NCBI RefSeq assembly: GCF_003545885.1
Contig: NZ_QHCT01000002.1
Coordinates: forward strand, 509,001 to 573,000
Length of the DNA stretch: 64,000 nucleotides
Reading direction: 5' to 3'
DNA from: Leptospira stimsonii
Lineage (GTDB): Bacteria > Spirochaetota > Leptospiria > Leptospirales > Leptospiraceae
Shown: positions 1-10,840 of the stretch, piece after piece
Layout: each line of letters opens with the position of its first letter
How positions within the stretch are numbered: the first letter of the stretch is position 1
Notes under the pieces: generated by a model
Told to the model about the DNA's origin: nothing
The model's database searches: none
The model's input: the letters and a program-made list of their open reading frames with translations, nothing else
Position numbers and translations under genes: made by a program

Positions 1-188
1 AATGGATTTCTCCGATTGAAAATTGGCTGAACCCTTTTTTTGAAAAGAAATTCGGATCGGAATCCTATTCAGGCAAAGAACAAAAACGAAAGATAATTCT
101 CTCGACCTTTCGGAACGGGAATCGAATACAAAAGAAGGATGTCTCGGACAAAAAAGCCGTCATCGAGCGGAGTATATTCAAAAAATAG
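1..188 (+). CDS. 3' end of an unidentified protein (partial)
   Basis: One forward frame is open from the left edge to a TAG at 186-188, about 61 codons. The encoded tail is basic and hydrophilic, with a Trp-Ile-Ser-Pro start and a Lys-Lys C-terminus. I do not recognise the family. The frame converges on cysK, and the hairpin that follows could end both transcripts. Only the open frame and the position support it, so it may also be chance. Confidence 0.4.
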   Translation, partial: WISPIENWLNPFFEKKFGSESYSGKEQKRKIILSTFRNGNRIQKKDVSDKKAVIERSIFKK

Positions 189-198
189 AATTTAGGAC

Positions 199-234
199 AA
201 AAAAAACCCCGAGATCAGACGACCCCGGGGTTTT
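199..234 (-). terminator. Rho-independent terminator of cysK, possibly bidirectional
   Basis: A perfect inverted repeat pairs AAAACCCCG (203-211) with CGGGGTTTT (226-234) around a 14-nt loop. On the minus strand it lies about 30 nt past the cysK stop and is followed by a U-rich tract (complement of 201-206). The plus strand also ends in TTTT, so it could serve the partial forward gene too. Confidence 0.8.
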
Positions 235-263
235 CCAATGGAGAAAATGTAGATCAATAATTC

Positions 264-1193
264 TTATGCGTTCGCAGGAACTGGGAACAAACCTTCGATC
301 GAAAGATATCTTTCTCCCGTATCGTAAGAGAATGTGAGAACCTTAGAGCCTTCCGGAATTTCGGGAAGTTTTTTAGCAACCGCCGCGAGAGAAGCTCCGG
401 AAGAAACGCCGATAAAGAGACCTTCTTCTTTTGCGGCCCTTTGTGCGTATTGAAAAGCCTCATCCTTGCTCACTTGAATCACACCGTCCAAAAGATCCGT
501 GTGAAGGTTTTTTGGAATGAATCCCGCTCCGATTCCTTGAATCGGGTGTGGTCCTGGTTTTCCTCCGGAAATTACAGGAGAAGCTTCCGGTTCCACTGCG
601 AATACTTTCAGTTTTGGGAACTTTTGTTTTAAGACTTGAGCGACACCTGTGATATGTCCTCCGGTTCCGACTCCGGTGATGATAAAATCCAATCCTTCCG
701 GAAAGTCTTTCGCGATTTCCTGCGCGGTTGTTTCAACGTGAACTTTGATGTTCGCTTCGTTTTCAAACTGCTGTGGCATCCATGCTTTCGGATTTTCCGC
801 TACGATTTGTTTTGCTTTTTCAATCGCACCGGGCATTCCCTTCTCTCTCGGAGTCAATTCGAACTCGGCTCCGTAAGCCGCCATGATTCTTCTTCTTTCA
901 ATACTCATCGACTCCGGCATTACCAAGAGAAGTTTATATCCCTTCACTGCCGCAACGAGCGCGAGTCCGATCCCCGTGTTTCCGGAAGTCGGTTCTACGA
1001 TGATACTGTCTTTCGTGAGTTTTCCGGACTTTTCTGCGTCCTCGATCATCGAAAGTGCGATACGATCTTTGATGGATCCGCCCGGGTTGGATCTTTCTAA
1101 TTTTACATAGATTTCGCTTTTTGTGTTGTACAAGCGGTTGATTTTTACGTGAGGAGTGTTTCCGATCGTTTCTAAAATACTCTTAGCTTTCAT
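264..1193 (-). CDS. cysK: Cysteine synthase A (O-acetylserine sulfhydrylase)
   Basis: A PLP-dependent fold-type II enzyme that makes L-cysteine from O-acetylserine and sulfide in the cytoplasm. The 309-aa length is typical of CysK. The Schiff-base lysine is K42 in NPGGSIKDR. The substrate-binding loop PTSGNTG lies at about 69-75, and the phosphate-binding GVGTGG loop at about 173-178. The ATG at 1193 is preceded by an AGGAAA Shine-Dalgarno sequence. The gene has its own promoter-like sequence with an inverted repeat (1237-1269) and a strong terminator, so it is probably transcribed alone. A cystathionine-beta-synthase-like role is less likely, because there is no extra domain. Confidence 0.95.
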   Translation of the reverse strand: MKAKSILETIGNTPHVKINRLYNTKSEIYVKLERSNPGGSIKDRIALSMIEDAEKSGKLTKDSIIVEPTSGNTGIGLALVAAVKGYKLLLVMPESMSIERRRIMAAYGAEFELTPREKGMPGAIEKAKQIVAENPKAWMPQQFENEANIKVHVETTAQEIAKDFPEGLDFIITGVGTGGHITGVAQVLKQKFPKLKVFAVEPEASPVISGGKPGPHPIQGIGAGFIPKNLHTDLLDGVIQVSKDEAFQYAQRAAKEEGLFIGVSSGASLAAVAKKLPEIPEGSKVLTFSYDTGERYLSIEGLFPVPANA

Positions 1194-1221
1194 TTCTGTT
1201 TTCCTGCCTCTTCCAAGGGTT

Positions 1222-1271
<50 letters not shown>

Positions 1272-1382
1272 AGATTCAAGTAAAAAAATCCTTTTCAGAG
1301 GATTCTTTTTACAAAAGGACGGGCTTTTGATCGACCTCGGTTTTGTGGAAACGTGTGAGTTCCTACTTTTCTAAGAAGAATC

Positions 1383-2453
1383 TTAGATTTCTTGAAGGAC
1401 GATGCTTTGGAGAAAGGATTCTGCAGTCGGTCCGAATTCGATTCCAAGAGTCTGAAAAACGGCGAAGATCGTAGAAATGTGGACGTTGGAATCTCCCGGA
1501 GTTGCGGCGTAACCTCGAATTTCCTTTTCTAAAATTTCCAAGGAGCCAAGAGGAATCACCGCGTGAGAAAAAATTCTTCCATAAAGACCTCGATCCCTTC
1601 CCGAAGAAAAGATCGAGTTTGTGGAAACCAAGTTGGTCGTCGAAAGATAAGGATCGTTTTGCAGTCTTCTTAAGACAATTTCTCTTTTTAGATTCTTCTT
1701 TAATCGAAAACGAAAACGAACGAGGTGCATATACGGAGAGTTGATGGTTACGGAAGAAGAAGTCACCGGGACTTTGATTCCTATCTGAGAATAGAGTTCG
1801 TTTAACAATCGACTGTGATGTGTTCCCCAATCCGCCTCGGGCTTTACCAAAAGAGGTCCGGTGACGTGAGGATCGTCCTTCGCCATGTCCGCGTCTCGAC
1901 GAATGACGAGAAAATCAGCTTCCTCGAGGATCGATTCCAATTCTTTAGGTGATTCTTCCGTTAATAAGCGAAGTGATCCGGCGAGTGTATGAGTATTGCA
2001 AGTCGCGACGTGAATCATTTTCGGAAGATTCTTTTCCAAAAATGCCCTCGTATCAGGATACATAAACTGAGGACCGAATTTATGTTCGCTTCCTTGTGCT
2101 ATAAACATTCTAATATTAGAATATTCTGATAAATTGTATTCTTCGATTCTCGAATCCGCCACTCCGGGAGGAGAACAATCGCAGAGAACCCGAGAACGAA
2201 GCAGAGCTTCCTCTTTTTTTATAAAATCCGGAAAGAATTTTGAAACTTCGTTGTCGCGTGTTTCAACAAGGAACGCCCCTTTTTCCAGAAGGGAAAGGAT
2301 CGCTGGAATTTCAGATTCTTTCATTCGAAAAGGTTCGATGTAAACTTGGAATTGTTTGAGTTTCTCCTGAAGAATCAAAAGGAGAGATGCGAGTGGCCAA
2401 CCTATAACGCCCGTTCCACGGACATAGACTCCGGGAAGTTGTTTCGGATTCAT
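1383..2453 (-). CDS. Type II (archaeal-type) glyceraldehyde-3-phosphate dehydrogenase-like protein
   Basis: A 356-aa protein that follows the layout of archaeal type II GAPDH rather than bacterial GapA. It has an N-terminal nucleotide-binding start with GTGVIGWP (13-20), a [10 protein letters not shown] segment (91-100) in place of the archaeal VDATPGG region, and a TCNT motif with candidate catalytic C152. A following RRDAD (185-189) and a HH pair (212-213) match the archaeal RRGADP and SHH elements. The ATG at 2453 has AAGGA upstream. The gene lies between cysK and the hexapeptide gene, separated from the latter by 144-bp repeats. A classical gapA is present at 6606, so the substrate here may differ. 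The family call comes from motif comparison by eye; enzymatic activity is not shown. Confidence 0.55.
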   Translation of the reverse strand: MNPKQLPGVYVRGTGVIGWPLASLLLILQEKLKQFQVYIEPFRMKESEIPAILSLLEKGAFLVETRDNEVSKFFPDFIKKEEALLRSRVLCDCSPPGVADSRIEEYNLSEYSNIRMFIAQGSEHKFGPQFMYPDTRAFLEKNLPKMIHVATCNTHTLAGSLRLLTEESPKELESILEEADFLVIRRDADMAKDDPHVTGPLLVKPEADWGTHHSRLLNELYSQIGIKVPVTSSSVTINSPYMHLVRFRFRLKKNLKREIVLRRLQNDPYLSTTNLVSTNSIFSSGRDRGLYGRIFSHAVIPLGSLEILEKEIRGYAATPGDSNVHISTIFAVFQTLGIEFGPTAESFLQSIVLQEI

Positions 2454-2483
2454 AGATGATTCCTTTTTTGTGGAGAAGGTTTT

Positions 2484-2790
2484 GTCGGAGTTCCGACGAG
2501 GGTTTTGCGGAAGAATTCTTCTTGAAAGAATGAGTTTCCTGTGTTAAAGGAGTGTCCGGCGGTTTTTTCCCACCAGCCCGCCTCCTCCACCCAACGAGGG
2601 TGGGGCGCGCGAATTTCACAGTGGAGCGTCGGAGTTCCGACAAGGGTTTTGCTGAAGAATTCTTCTTGAAAGAATGAGTCTCCTGTGTTAAAGGAATGTC
2701 CGGCGGTTTTTCCCCACCAGCCCGCCTCCTCCACCCAACGAGGGTGGGGCGCGCGAATTTCACGGTGGAGCGTCGGAGTTCCGACAAGGG
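2484..2790. repeat. Tandem 144-bp repeat with palindromic ends (2.1 copies)
   Basis: Two nearly identical 144-bp units (2484-2627 and 2628-2771) are followed by the first 19 bp of a third (2772-2790). Each begins with the palindrome GTCGGAGTTCCGAC and carries a second hairpin, CCACCC..GGGTGG (2587-2603 in the first unit). The units differ at only a few positions. An open frame across them is an artefact of the repeat. A related element with the same two palindromes sits at 22486-22636, so this is a dispersed family. It separates two co-directional genes and may form structured RNA. Confidence 0.85.
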
Positions 2791-2848
2791 TCCCTTTTAC
2801 GGAGTCTTCCTTTTCAAACGTTCTCATCCTTTTTCTTTTCCCTTCTTT

Positions 2849-3391
2849 TCAGCTTCGAGAATAAAACGGATCTTGAAGATAGTTCTCTTTGTATTTTATA
2901 TAATTCCCCGTGGTTCTCGTGATGATCTCTCTCTCCTTTTCGGTTATATCTCGAATGATCTTTCCCGGAGAACCCATCACCAAAACTCCTGGAGGAATTT
3001 TCTTTCCCGGAGTCACAAGCGCACCCGCGCCTATAAACGCAAACTCGCCGACTTCGACGTCGTCCATCAATATCGCGCACATCCCGACGAAGGAATTGTC
3101 TTTCAATTTGCATCCGTGAATCGTCGCCCGATGACCGATTGAAACGTTATTTCCGATTTCGACAGGATAAACGTCTCTTGCAACGTGAATCACGGTGAGA
3201 TCTTGGATGTTTACATTCTCTCCGATCCGAATATAATTTACATCCCCTCTCACCAATGTCTGAAACCAAATCGAGGAATTCTTTCCTATCACAACGTCTC
3301 CGACTACTTGGGAACCCGGCGCCAAAAAAACGGATTCATGGATCTGCGGTTTTTTTCCCATGTATTCTAAGATCTGATAGTTTGATTTCAT
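2849..3391 (-). CDS. Gamma-carbonic-anhydrase-like hexapeptide-repeat protein
   Basis: A 180-aa left-handed beta-helix protein of the gamma-CA/YrdA/PaaY group. Hexapeptide turns run through about 20-150. Three histidines fit the zinc-ligand triad: H69 in TVIH, H87 in IGHR and H92 in IHGC. A VRGD motif (47-50), typical of the family, is present. The start chosen is the ATG at 3391, preceded by GGAAGGG. The same frame is open further upstream, but that part has no homology-like features and overlaps the divergent gene. A CO2-hydrating or a non-catalytic role is possible; many family members have no known substrate. Confidence 0.82.
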   Translation of the reverse strand: MKSNYQILEYMGKKPQIHESVFLAPGSQVVGDVVIGKNSSIWFQTLVRGDVNYIRIGENVNIQDLTVIHVARDVYPVEIGNNVSIGHRATIHGCKLKDNSFVGMCAILMDDVEVGEFAFIGAGALVTPGKKIPPGVLVMGSPGKIIRDITEKEREIITRTTGNYIKYKENYLQDPFYSRS

Positions 3392-3505
3392 CGCCCTTCC
3401 CTCGCTTTCATTTCCCTTTCCAGAACTTTCCTCCGGAGTCTTCAAAACAAGTCTAAAAAAAAGATTTTCTTTTGACCCTATTCTTCGCGAGAAAAGAATG
3501 CACGC

Positions 3506-4066
3506 ATGAGCCGCAGTTCTTCCAACCAGGAAAAAGAAAGAAGAGAAAAAATAAAATCCCTCCTCAAACAAGCGGGGATCGGACTTCTCATCGGGGCCGC
3601 AATCGCTTTCCTCATTCGATTCTTCCTTTTCTTTCCTTTTGTTTTGGAAAACCGAGACATGCTCCCCGGTTATTCTCCCGGAACTCGAATCTATTTTTCC
3701 CGTTTTGTGGACCGTTCCAATCTCTATCTCGGAGATTTGGTTCTCGTAAAACATCCTTCCCAAGATGGCAAGGTTCTCTTTTTAAGAATCGCAGGAAAGC
3801 CCGGCGAAACGGTGCAAATGAAGAATAAGGTCTTCTTTAGAAACAACAATCCCGAGGAGAATCTCGGTTCCGGTTCGGGTTTTACCCTTCAATTCGAAGA
3901 CAGACGCGGTCCTTTCCCTTCGAGTTTTTCGGCGAGAGACAATTCGGAGCCCCTCCTTCTCAAAGACAGGGATTACTTTCTCCTCTGCGACAATCGAGAT
4001 TCTTGTTCCGATTCGAGAGATTTCGGACCGGTCCGAATCGAGAATATCCTGGGAAAAGCTTTCTAA
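3506..4066 (+). CDS. Signal peptidase I-like protein (S26 family), catalytic dyad apparently missing
   Basis: A 186-aa protein with one N-terminal membrane segment (about 23-45) and the S26 layout. The block that normally holds the catalytic serine (SMxP) reads DMLP, with D51 in the serine position. The block that normally reads KRxxGxPG reads LRIAGKPG, with L93 where the general-base lysine belongs. The C-terminal box [14 protein letters not shown], matching GDNRDNSxDSR, is well kept. It is therefore a family member that probably cannot cleave by the usual mechanism. The ATG at 3506 has no strong Shine-Dalgarno. It is divergent from the hexapeptide gene. Alternative: my alignment of the degenerate blocks is shifted. 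Confidence 0.7.
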   Translation: MSRSSSNQEKERREKIKSLLKQAGIGLLIGAAIAFLIRFFLFFPFVLENRDMLPGYSPGTRIYFSRFVDRSNLYLGDLVLVKHPSQDGKVLFLRIAGKPGETVQMKNKVFFRNNNPEENLGSGSGFTLQFEDRRGPFPSSFSARDNSEPLLLKDRDYFLLCDNRDSCSDSRDFGPVRIENILGKAF

Positions 4067-4608
4067 ATCAAAAATTCCAAAAGAAAAAACGAACTTTCTT
4101 CTCGGCGGACTTTGCCTCTTTCGACTCGATAAACGTTCGTTTTTTTTGGAATCAATTTATTTCCAATTCTTCGCGTCTTTTGATCGGAATCGAATCTTTT
4201 CGTATGCAGGAGGTCGATTTGATAGCAAAGAACATCCTTCTCCTCCGATCGTTCATCCTTTCAAATCTACGTTTCTTCTGATTTTTTTTTAAGAATCGGA
4301 ATTTCGAAACATCCTCTTGGAACCGATTGGAAACCCTATTTCCGAGACCTTCCCTTGAAATTCCTTATTGTAAGAAAGAACGAAAAAAAAGAATGAGCAA
4401 AAACTTTAAATTCTAATGTAGAATTTTTGAATATATTTTCCGATCGAATTCCGAATTTCGCTTTGGAAATTTCTTATGTTCCCCGTTTTTGTCCTTCCTT
4501 ACGAAAGAATTCTTACCGTATTTTGATTTGTGTCTTGCTTTCTTTCTCTTTCAATGTAGAATTCTGGGACGAATCCGATCGTAATTTCTCTTTCTAATCT
4601 CAACAAAG
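4067..4608. other. Intergenic stretch, no gene seen
   Basis: These 542 bp between the signal-peptidase-like gene and the PAS kinase are AT-rich with many short homopolymer runs. A 6-bp inverted repeat (TTGGAA 4146-4151, TTCCAA 4161-4166) is too weak to call a terminator. No RNA gene or convincing coding frame is visible. It presumably holds the promoter of the kinase operon, but no clear -35/-10 pair stands out. Confidence 0.5.
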
Positions 4609-6060
4609 ATGAAACTCTCCGAACTTACATTTCAGTTGATGGTAGAATCCACTCCGAACGCGATTCTTCTCGTAAACAAAGAAGGAAAGATCGTATATAT
4701 CAACGCACAAACGGAAAAACTTTTCGGTTATCTCAAGGCCGAACTCATTGGACAAATCGTAGAGGAACTGATTCCTTCCCGTTACAGAAGTCGTCATCCG
4801 GATTTTAGAAATTCTTTTTTTGATTCTCCTCTAGTACGGCCGATGGGAGCCGGAAGGGATCTTTTCGGTCTGAAAAAGAATGGAGCCGAATTCCCGATCG
4901 AAATCGGACTCAATCCCGTTCCCACCGCGGACGGAACCCTAGTTCTTGCGTCCATCATCGATATCACCGAGCGTAAAAAAGCGGAAGAACGATTTCGTCT
5001 CGTCGTCGAATCGGCGCCCAATGCGATGATCCTCGTGAACCGAGAAGGAAAAATCTCCTTAGTCAACGATCAAACCGAAAAACTCTTCGGATATAACAGA
5101 GAGGATTTGATCGGACAAAAACTCGAAATTCTTCTCCCGAATCGTTTTCGAAACGAGCACCCGGACCACAGGGCTCGATTCTTCTCCGAACCTTCCGTTC
5201 GTTCCATGGGCGCCGGAAGGGATCTTTTCGCTCTGAGAAAGGACGGCACAGAAATTCAAGTCGAAATCGGACTCAATCCGATCGAGACGGATGAAGGCCC
5301 GATGGTTCTCGCTTCCATCATCGATATCACAGAACGTAAGATTCAAGAATTGACGATCATTCGTAAAAACGAACTCGAAGCAAAGAACAAGGAACTCGAA
5401 CAGTTCGCCTATCTCGCATCTCACGATCTCCAAGAACCGCTTCGGACGGTTTCGAATTATATTCAGATTCTACGGGAAGATTACGTAAAAACGTTAGACG
5501 ACATCGCACACGGCCACCTCAAAACGATCGATCTGGCCACAAAAAGAATGAGCGCGCTCGTAAAAGCCCTTCTCACGTATTCGAGAATCGGAAGAGACAG
5601 AAAGCTCGTCTACGTGGACTGCAACGTCTTGATCGAAGAAGTTCTCGCAGATCTCGAAAGTCTGATTCTTCAAACCGAAACGAAGATCATCCTCAATTCG
5701 CTTCCCTCTCTCAAGGTTTACGAAGTGGAATTCAGACAACTCCTCCAAAATCTCATCGCGAACGCGATCAAATTTAAGAATCGGGATGTTTCCCCGGAAA
5801 TTCGGATTCGATCACAACAGGATGGAAATCTCTGGCAATTTTCGATTCAAGATAACGGTATCGGAATCGACTCCAAACACTTCGATCGAATTTTTTATAT
5901 TTTCCAAAGGCTTCATCTCGAATCCGAATACGAGGGTTATGGAATCGGTCTTGCCAATTGCAAAAAAATCGTGGAACTACACGGCGGTAAGATCTGGATC
6001 GAATCGACTCCGAAACTCGGAAGCACCTTTCATTTTACGATTCCCAATCTAACGGTATGA
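4609..6060 (+). CDS. Tandem-PAS sensor histidine kinase
   Basis: A 483-aa soluble kinase with no membrane segment. Two PAS domains (about 8-123 and 127-243) each begin VES(T/A)PNA(I/M) and end with [10 protein letters not shown]. They are so alike that they look like an internal duplication. The HisKA dimerisation helix carries phospho-acceptor H272 in SHDLQEP, the type seen in phytochrome-like kinases. The ATPase domain has N-box NAIKF, G1 DNGIGID and G2 GYGIGL. The stop overlaps the ATG of the following response regulator by 4 nt, so the two are translationally coupled and almost certainly partners. The signal is unknown; a bound cofactor or redox state is possible because it lacks a membrane sensor. 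Confidence 0.9.
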   Translation: MKLSELTFQLMVESTPNAILLVNKEGKIVYINAQTEKLFGYLKAELIGQIVEELIPSRYRSRHPDFRNSFFDSPLVRPMGAGRDLFGLKKNGAEFPIEIGLNPVPTADGTLVLASIIDITERKKAEERFRLVVESAPNAMILVNREGKISLVNDQTEKLFGYNREDLIGQKLEILLPNRFRNEHPDHRARFFSEPSVRSMGAGRDLFALRKDGTEIQVEIGLNPIETDEGPMVLASIIDITERKIQELTIIRKNELEAKNKELEQFAYLASHDLQEPLRTVSNYIQILREDYVKTLDDIAHGHLKTIDLATKRMSALVKALLTYSRIGRDRKLVYVDCNVLIEEVLADLESLILQTETKIILNSLPSLKVYEVEFRQLLQNLIANAIKFKNRDVSPEIRIRSQQDGNLWQFSIQDNGIGIDSKHFDRIFYIFQRLHLESEYEGYGIGLANCKKIVELHGGKIWIESTPKLGSTFHFTIPNLTV

Positions 6061-6461
6061 ATCCAAAAGTTCACTGTATTCTTCTCATCGACGACAATCA
6101 GGCCGATAACTTCGTCCACGAACGCGTGATTCGAAAAGGGAACTTTGCGGATCAAGTGATCTCGAAACAATCCGGAGAAGCCGCACTCCAATATCTCCGA
6201 AATCGGACGACTACGAACGACCCTCGTCCCGATCTCATCTTTCTGGATATCAATATGCCCGGAATGAACGGCTGGGAATTTTTGGAAGAATACAAAACGC
6301 TTCCCGAAGAATTTCAGGGGAAAATCATCGTCGTGATGCTCACGACCTCGGACAATCCCGACGACCGAACCAAGGCGTCCGAATTCGGCATTCTCGCGGA
6401 ATTTAAAACGAAGCCTCTTACGGAAGCGATACTCCGGGAGATTCTGAACGCCTATTTTTAA
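6057..6461 (+). CDS. Single-domain response regulator (Rcp1-like)
   Basis: A 134-aa stand-alone receiver domain with no output domain. The acidic pocket is D12-D13, the phospho-acceptor is D64 in FLDINMPG, and the conserved lysine is K119 in KTKP. Its closest type is the Rcp1-like receiver that pairs with phytochrome-type kinases, in line with the SHDLQEP kinase just upstream. The ATG lies inside the kinase stop (ATGA). Its output is presumably a protein contact or a phosphorelay step to a partner elsewhere. Confidence 0.9.
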   Translation: MNPKVHCILLIDDNQADNFVHERVIRKGNFADQVISKQSGEAALQYLRNRTTTNDPRPDLIFLDINMPGMNGWEFLEEYKTLPEEFQGKIIVVMLTTSDNPDDRTKASEFGILAEFKTKPLTEAILREILNAYF

Positions 6462-6540
6462 AATTCCCTTCGTTTTCTCTGGAAAAAACGGATTTTCAAG
6501 AGAATGTTCCGGGAAAATACTGTAATCAAATCTTAAAAAT

Positions 6541-6572
6541 TCTCCCATTCGACATCCGTCGAAACCGGGAGA
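6541..6572 (+). promoter_or_regulatory. Hairpin in the leader of gapA
   Basis: The sequence can fold as TCTCCC..GGGAGA outside and TTCGAC..GTCGAA inside, about 12 bp with small bulges. It ends 33 nt before the gapA ATG. No U-run follows, so an ordinary terminator is unlikely. It may separate the response-regulator transcript from gapA or act as a 5' stability element. Confidence 0.35.
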
Positions 6573-6578
6573 TCTTGA

Positions 6579-7613
<1,035 letters not shown>

Positions 7614-7616
7614 TTC

Positions 7617-8807
<1,191 letters not shown>

Positions 8808-8825
8808 ACTTCGAAACAGGTCAAC

Positions 8826-8852
8826 AAGCCGGGTAAAAAATAACCCGGCTTT
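8826..8852 (+). terminator. Terminator-like hairpin after pgk
   Basis: A perfect 9-bp inverted repeat AAGCCGGGT (8826-8834) / ACCCGGCTT (8843-8851) with an 8-nt A-rich loop starts 18 nt after the pgk stop. The U-tract is short and interrupted (TTCCTATCTT), so termination may be partial. Confidence 0.65.
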
Positions 8853-9283
8853 CCTATCTTCACAAAACAAAATCTATAACCTTCTTGAAAAACCTAAAGG
8901 GACAGAATCTCATCCTTTAGAAAATTCTAATCAATCTATGATTCTCATGCTCGCTTTAATTCCGACGATTCCTTAGCCTTCCAATTCGTTTTGTTTCTCT
9001 TTAGGGTTCCCATATTTTAGTTCTTAAGGAAAATCCATTTTTTTACAAACCGACCCAGACCTATTTTCTCAATGCCCTCTTACTATAATATTCAAGAATT
9101 ATAATTCTTCAATTTCTGTTTTCAAAACTTCATCCGGAACAAACGACTGCAAAAAGGGAATGAAAATGCGTCCTTCAACGAAAATCAGCGCTAACGACTT
9201 GTTTTTACCAATGAAAGTGATTTTTTTGGGCTCGGCATTGAGCCGACCGAAAGAGTTCATCAATAAAAAAAGGAATCTCCTTA
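8853..9283. other. Intergenic stretch between pgk and the first lipoprotein
   Basis: No gene is supported. The 19-mer TCCTTTAGAAAATTCTAAT (8913-8931) recurs exactly after the second lipoprotein gene (11868-11886). ATCCGGAACAAACGACT (9132-9148) recurs with one change upstream of the third (12636-12652). These shared flanks suggest the lipoprotein units arose by duplication. A short frame starting at 9160 overlaps the lipoprotein and is not credible. Confidence 0.6.
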
Positions 9284-10390
9284 ATGATCGTATCCTTTCG
9301 AATCGTTTCTGCTTGCACCGTTATTTTAATGATATCTTGTAATTTGGAAAAACCAAAGGGCAAAGTAGAACCGAGTGTTATATTACCTTTTCTTTCCGGA
9401 AATTCTGAAATCCATGGGAATGAAAACAAACCTCTGGAAACTCCCGATCCGATTCTTCCGAACGAAATAGTATCGGTAAGCCCGAATATAGACAGCACTT
9501 ACTCTTTAGATTTCCAAGACGCTGGATTTGTGGATTTCGGCGGTAGTTGTTTTTATGACGGCGAGGGTATCGTAGGTCAGCCCGAAACGAAACTTAGAAG
9601 AATCTTACCAACGACGAAGTTAGTAATAGAAGTGAAATTTTTAGAAAAAGTCACCGGAGGAAAAATAAGCTTACGATGGTTGGGCGCGGAAGTTCCGGGA
9701 AAACTTACCTACCCAGATCCTAAAACGGCTAGGTTCGAAACTCTTGATTCAGCTCGTACACACAAAACTCTCGATTATTTCGTGACGGCCTCCGAATTTC
9801 TTACCGTAGGCGGGAACACAGTTCCACCTTATACCTGGAATTTTCATACCAACTTAAGCGATCCATTGGATAAGGATTTCAAACCAACGGAAGCTTGCGT
9901 CTTGCAAGACGGAAAAAATGAGTGCACAGTGCAATCTAGGATCAAAGGAAGTGACGGATTCCAAGATTTTGTGAAGGATGAAGGGGCTTGGTTTTTTTAT
10001 TATCATTTGGGTTTTCGCGACGACGATTTTAATTATTACGGATATGGGTATATCGAATGCGATGAAAAGGCGTTTAGCGAAAAAGAATTTAAGAACGAAT
10101 TTTGGCTTTTAGAAACGAACGTTACGTTTGCCAACATTCCGGAAAAACCTCCCATAGGAGAATTTACTCTGGAAAGTGATATGATTGCGGCGTCCGATCC
10201 CTTCTTTATTAACAGTATAGAGCAATATGATATTTTTCAGAGGCCTTTGGATGGAGCCAACCTACTCTCCAATAGTCAAAATGGAACTTCAAAGCAAGCG
10301 ATTTCGAATTTTTTCTCGAACGGTTCGAAATTCAAAAAAGGAATTAAGAGGCCGAGCTTGAAAATTCTCGGGGACAATAAATCCGAATAG
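9284..10390 (+). CDS. Putative lipoprotein, paralogue 1 of 3
   Basis: A 368-aa protein with a short signal peptide ending in MISC, giving lipidation at C19, acceptable for the relaxed spirochaetal lipobox. It shares blocks with the genes at 10841 and 12808: an LPNEI..SP motif, RRILPTTKL(V/I)(I/L)EV, ARFE, a Ser/Ala-rich TASEF step, W.FHTN, a Cys-containing GKN.C segment, and (E)FWLLET near the end. It is the most diverged copy and has an extra C-terminal tail of about 60 residues rich in Ser, Asn and Lys. AAGGA precedes the ATG. The blocks suggest a beta-rich, possibly Ig-like export domain. Function unknown; surface exposure is plausible but not shown. Confidence 0.85.
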   Translation: MIVSFRIVSACTVILMISCNLEKPKGKVEPSVILPFLSGNSEIHGNENKPLETPDPILPNEIVSVSPNIDSTYSLDFQDAGFVDFGGSCFYDGEGIVGQPETKLRRILPTTKLVIEVKFLEKVTGGKISLRWLGAEVPGKLTYPDPKTARFETLDSARTHKTLDYFVTASEFLTVGGNTVPPYTWNFHTNLSDPLDKDFKPTEACVLQDGKNECTVQSRIKGSDGFQDFVKDEGAWFFYYHLGFRDDDFNYYGYGYIECDEKAFSEKEFKNEFWLLETNVTFANIPEKPPIGEFTLESDMIAASDPFFINSIEQYDIFQRPLDGANLLSNSQNGTSKQAISNFFSNGSKFKKGIKRPSLKILGDNKSE

Positions 10391-10840
10391 GCTTAAAAAG
10401 CAATGCAGGATCTTAAAAATAGAAAATTCTTTTCGGCACCGAACCCTAAAAAAAAACGGCTCCCCTGTTTTCTTTTAATATCGAACTTCTAGGATCGATA
10501 TTAAGAGAAGAACACAAATGAAAAATCAACACCCCTTTGAAAAAGAAGCATTTCCTACCGAATCACGTTACCTTCTTTCCAGTCATCACCGAAAGTGGAA
10601 AGTTAGACGATCCTGAAAGAGACCATCGATCTCGGAGTGAATAAAACCGTTCCGTTTACCGTATTTAAAAAATATTTAAATATTTTATAATATACTTAAC
10701 TCTTAATTCTAAAAATCGTTGCGCACGATCGACGATCTAAAATCAGAGTCGGAGTAAACACATTTAAAATCGAAACAAAAAGATCAATTTGTAATCATAA
10801 GATCTCTTTTCTTTTGTTGACTGAAAGCGAGGTGATTCCA
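10391..10840. other. Intergenic stretch with palindromes, possible gene remnant
   Basis: No intact gene. A 10-bp perfect inverted repeat, TTAATATCGA / TCGATATTAA (10475-10504), extends to 14 bp with one mismatch and could form a hairpin. A short frame after a stop at 10604 reads like decayed coding sequence (about 25 codons to a TAA) but matches nothing I recognise. An 18-bp perfect AT palindrome lies at 10669-10686 and abuts a TATAAT (10686-10691) that may be the -10 box of the next gene; no good -35 is seen. Confidence 0.45.

Noticed and set aside
2484..2790. Possible CRISPR array
   Set aside because: The repeat unit is 144 bp with no unique spacers between copies, and no cas gene is seen.
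2311..2827. Reverse-strand frames of 125-158 codons with internally repeated protein sequence
   Set aside because: The repetition comes from the 144-bp DNA repeat; there is no ribosome site or family and the frames overlap the GAPDH-like gene.
3392..3763. N-terminal extension of the hexapeptide protein
   Set aside because: It overlaps the divergent signal-peptidase-like gene and has shadow-like composition; the internal ATG has a good ribosome site and matches the family start.
9160..9342. 60-codon forward frame overlapping lipoprotein 1
   Set aside because: It overlaps the signal-peptide coding region of a better-supported gene and has no family match.
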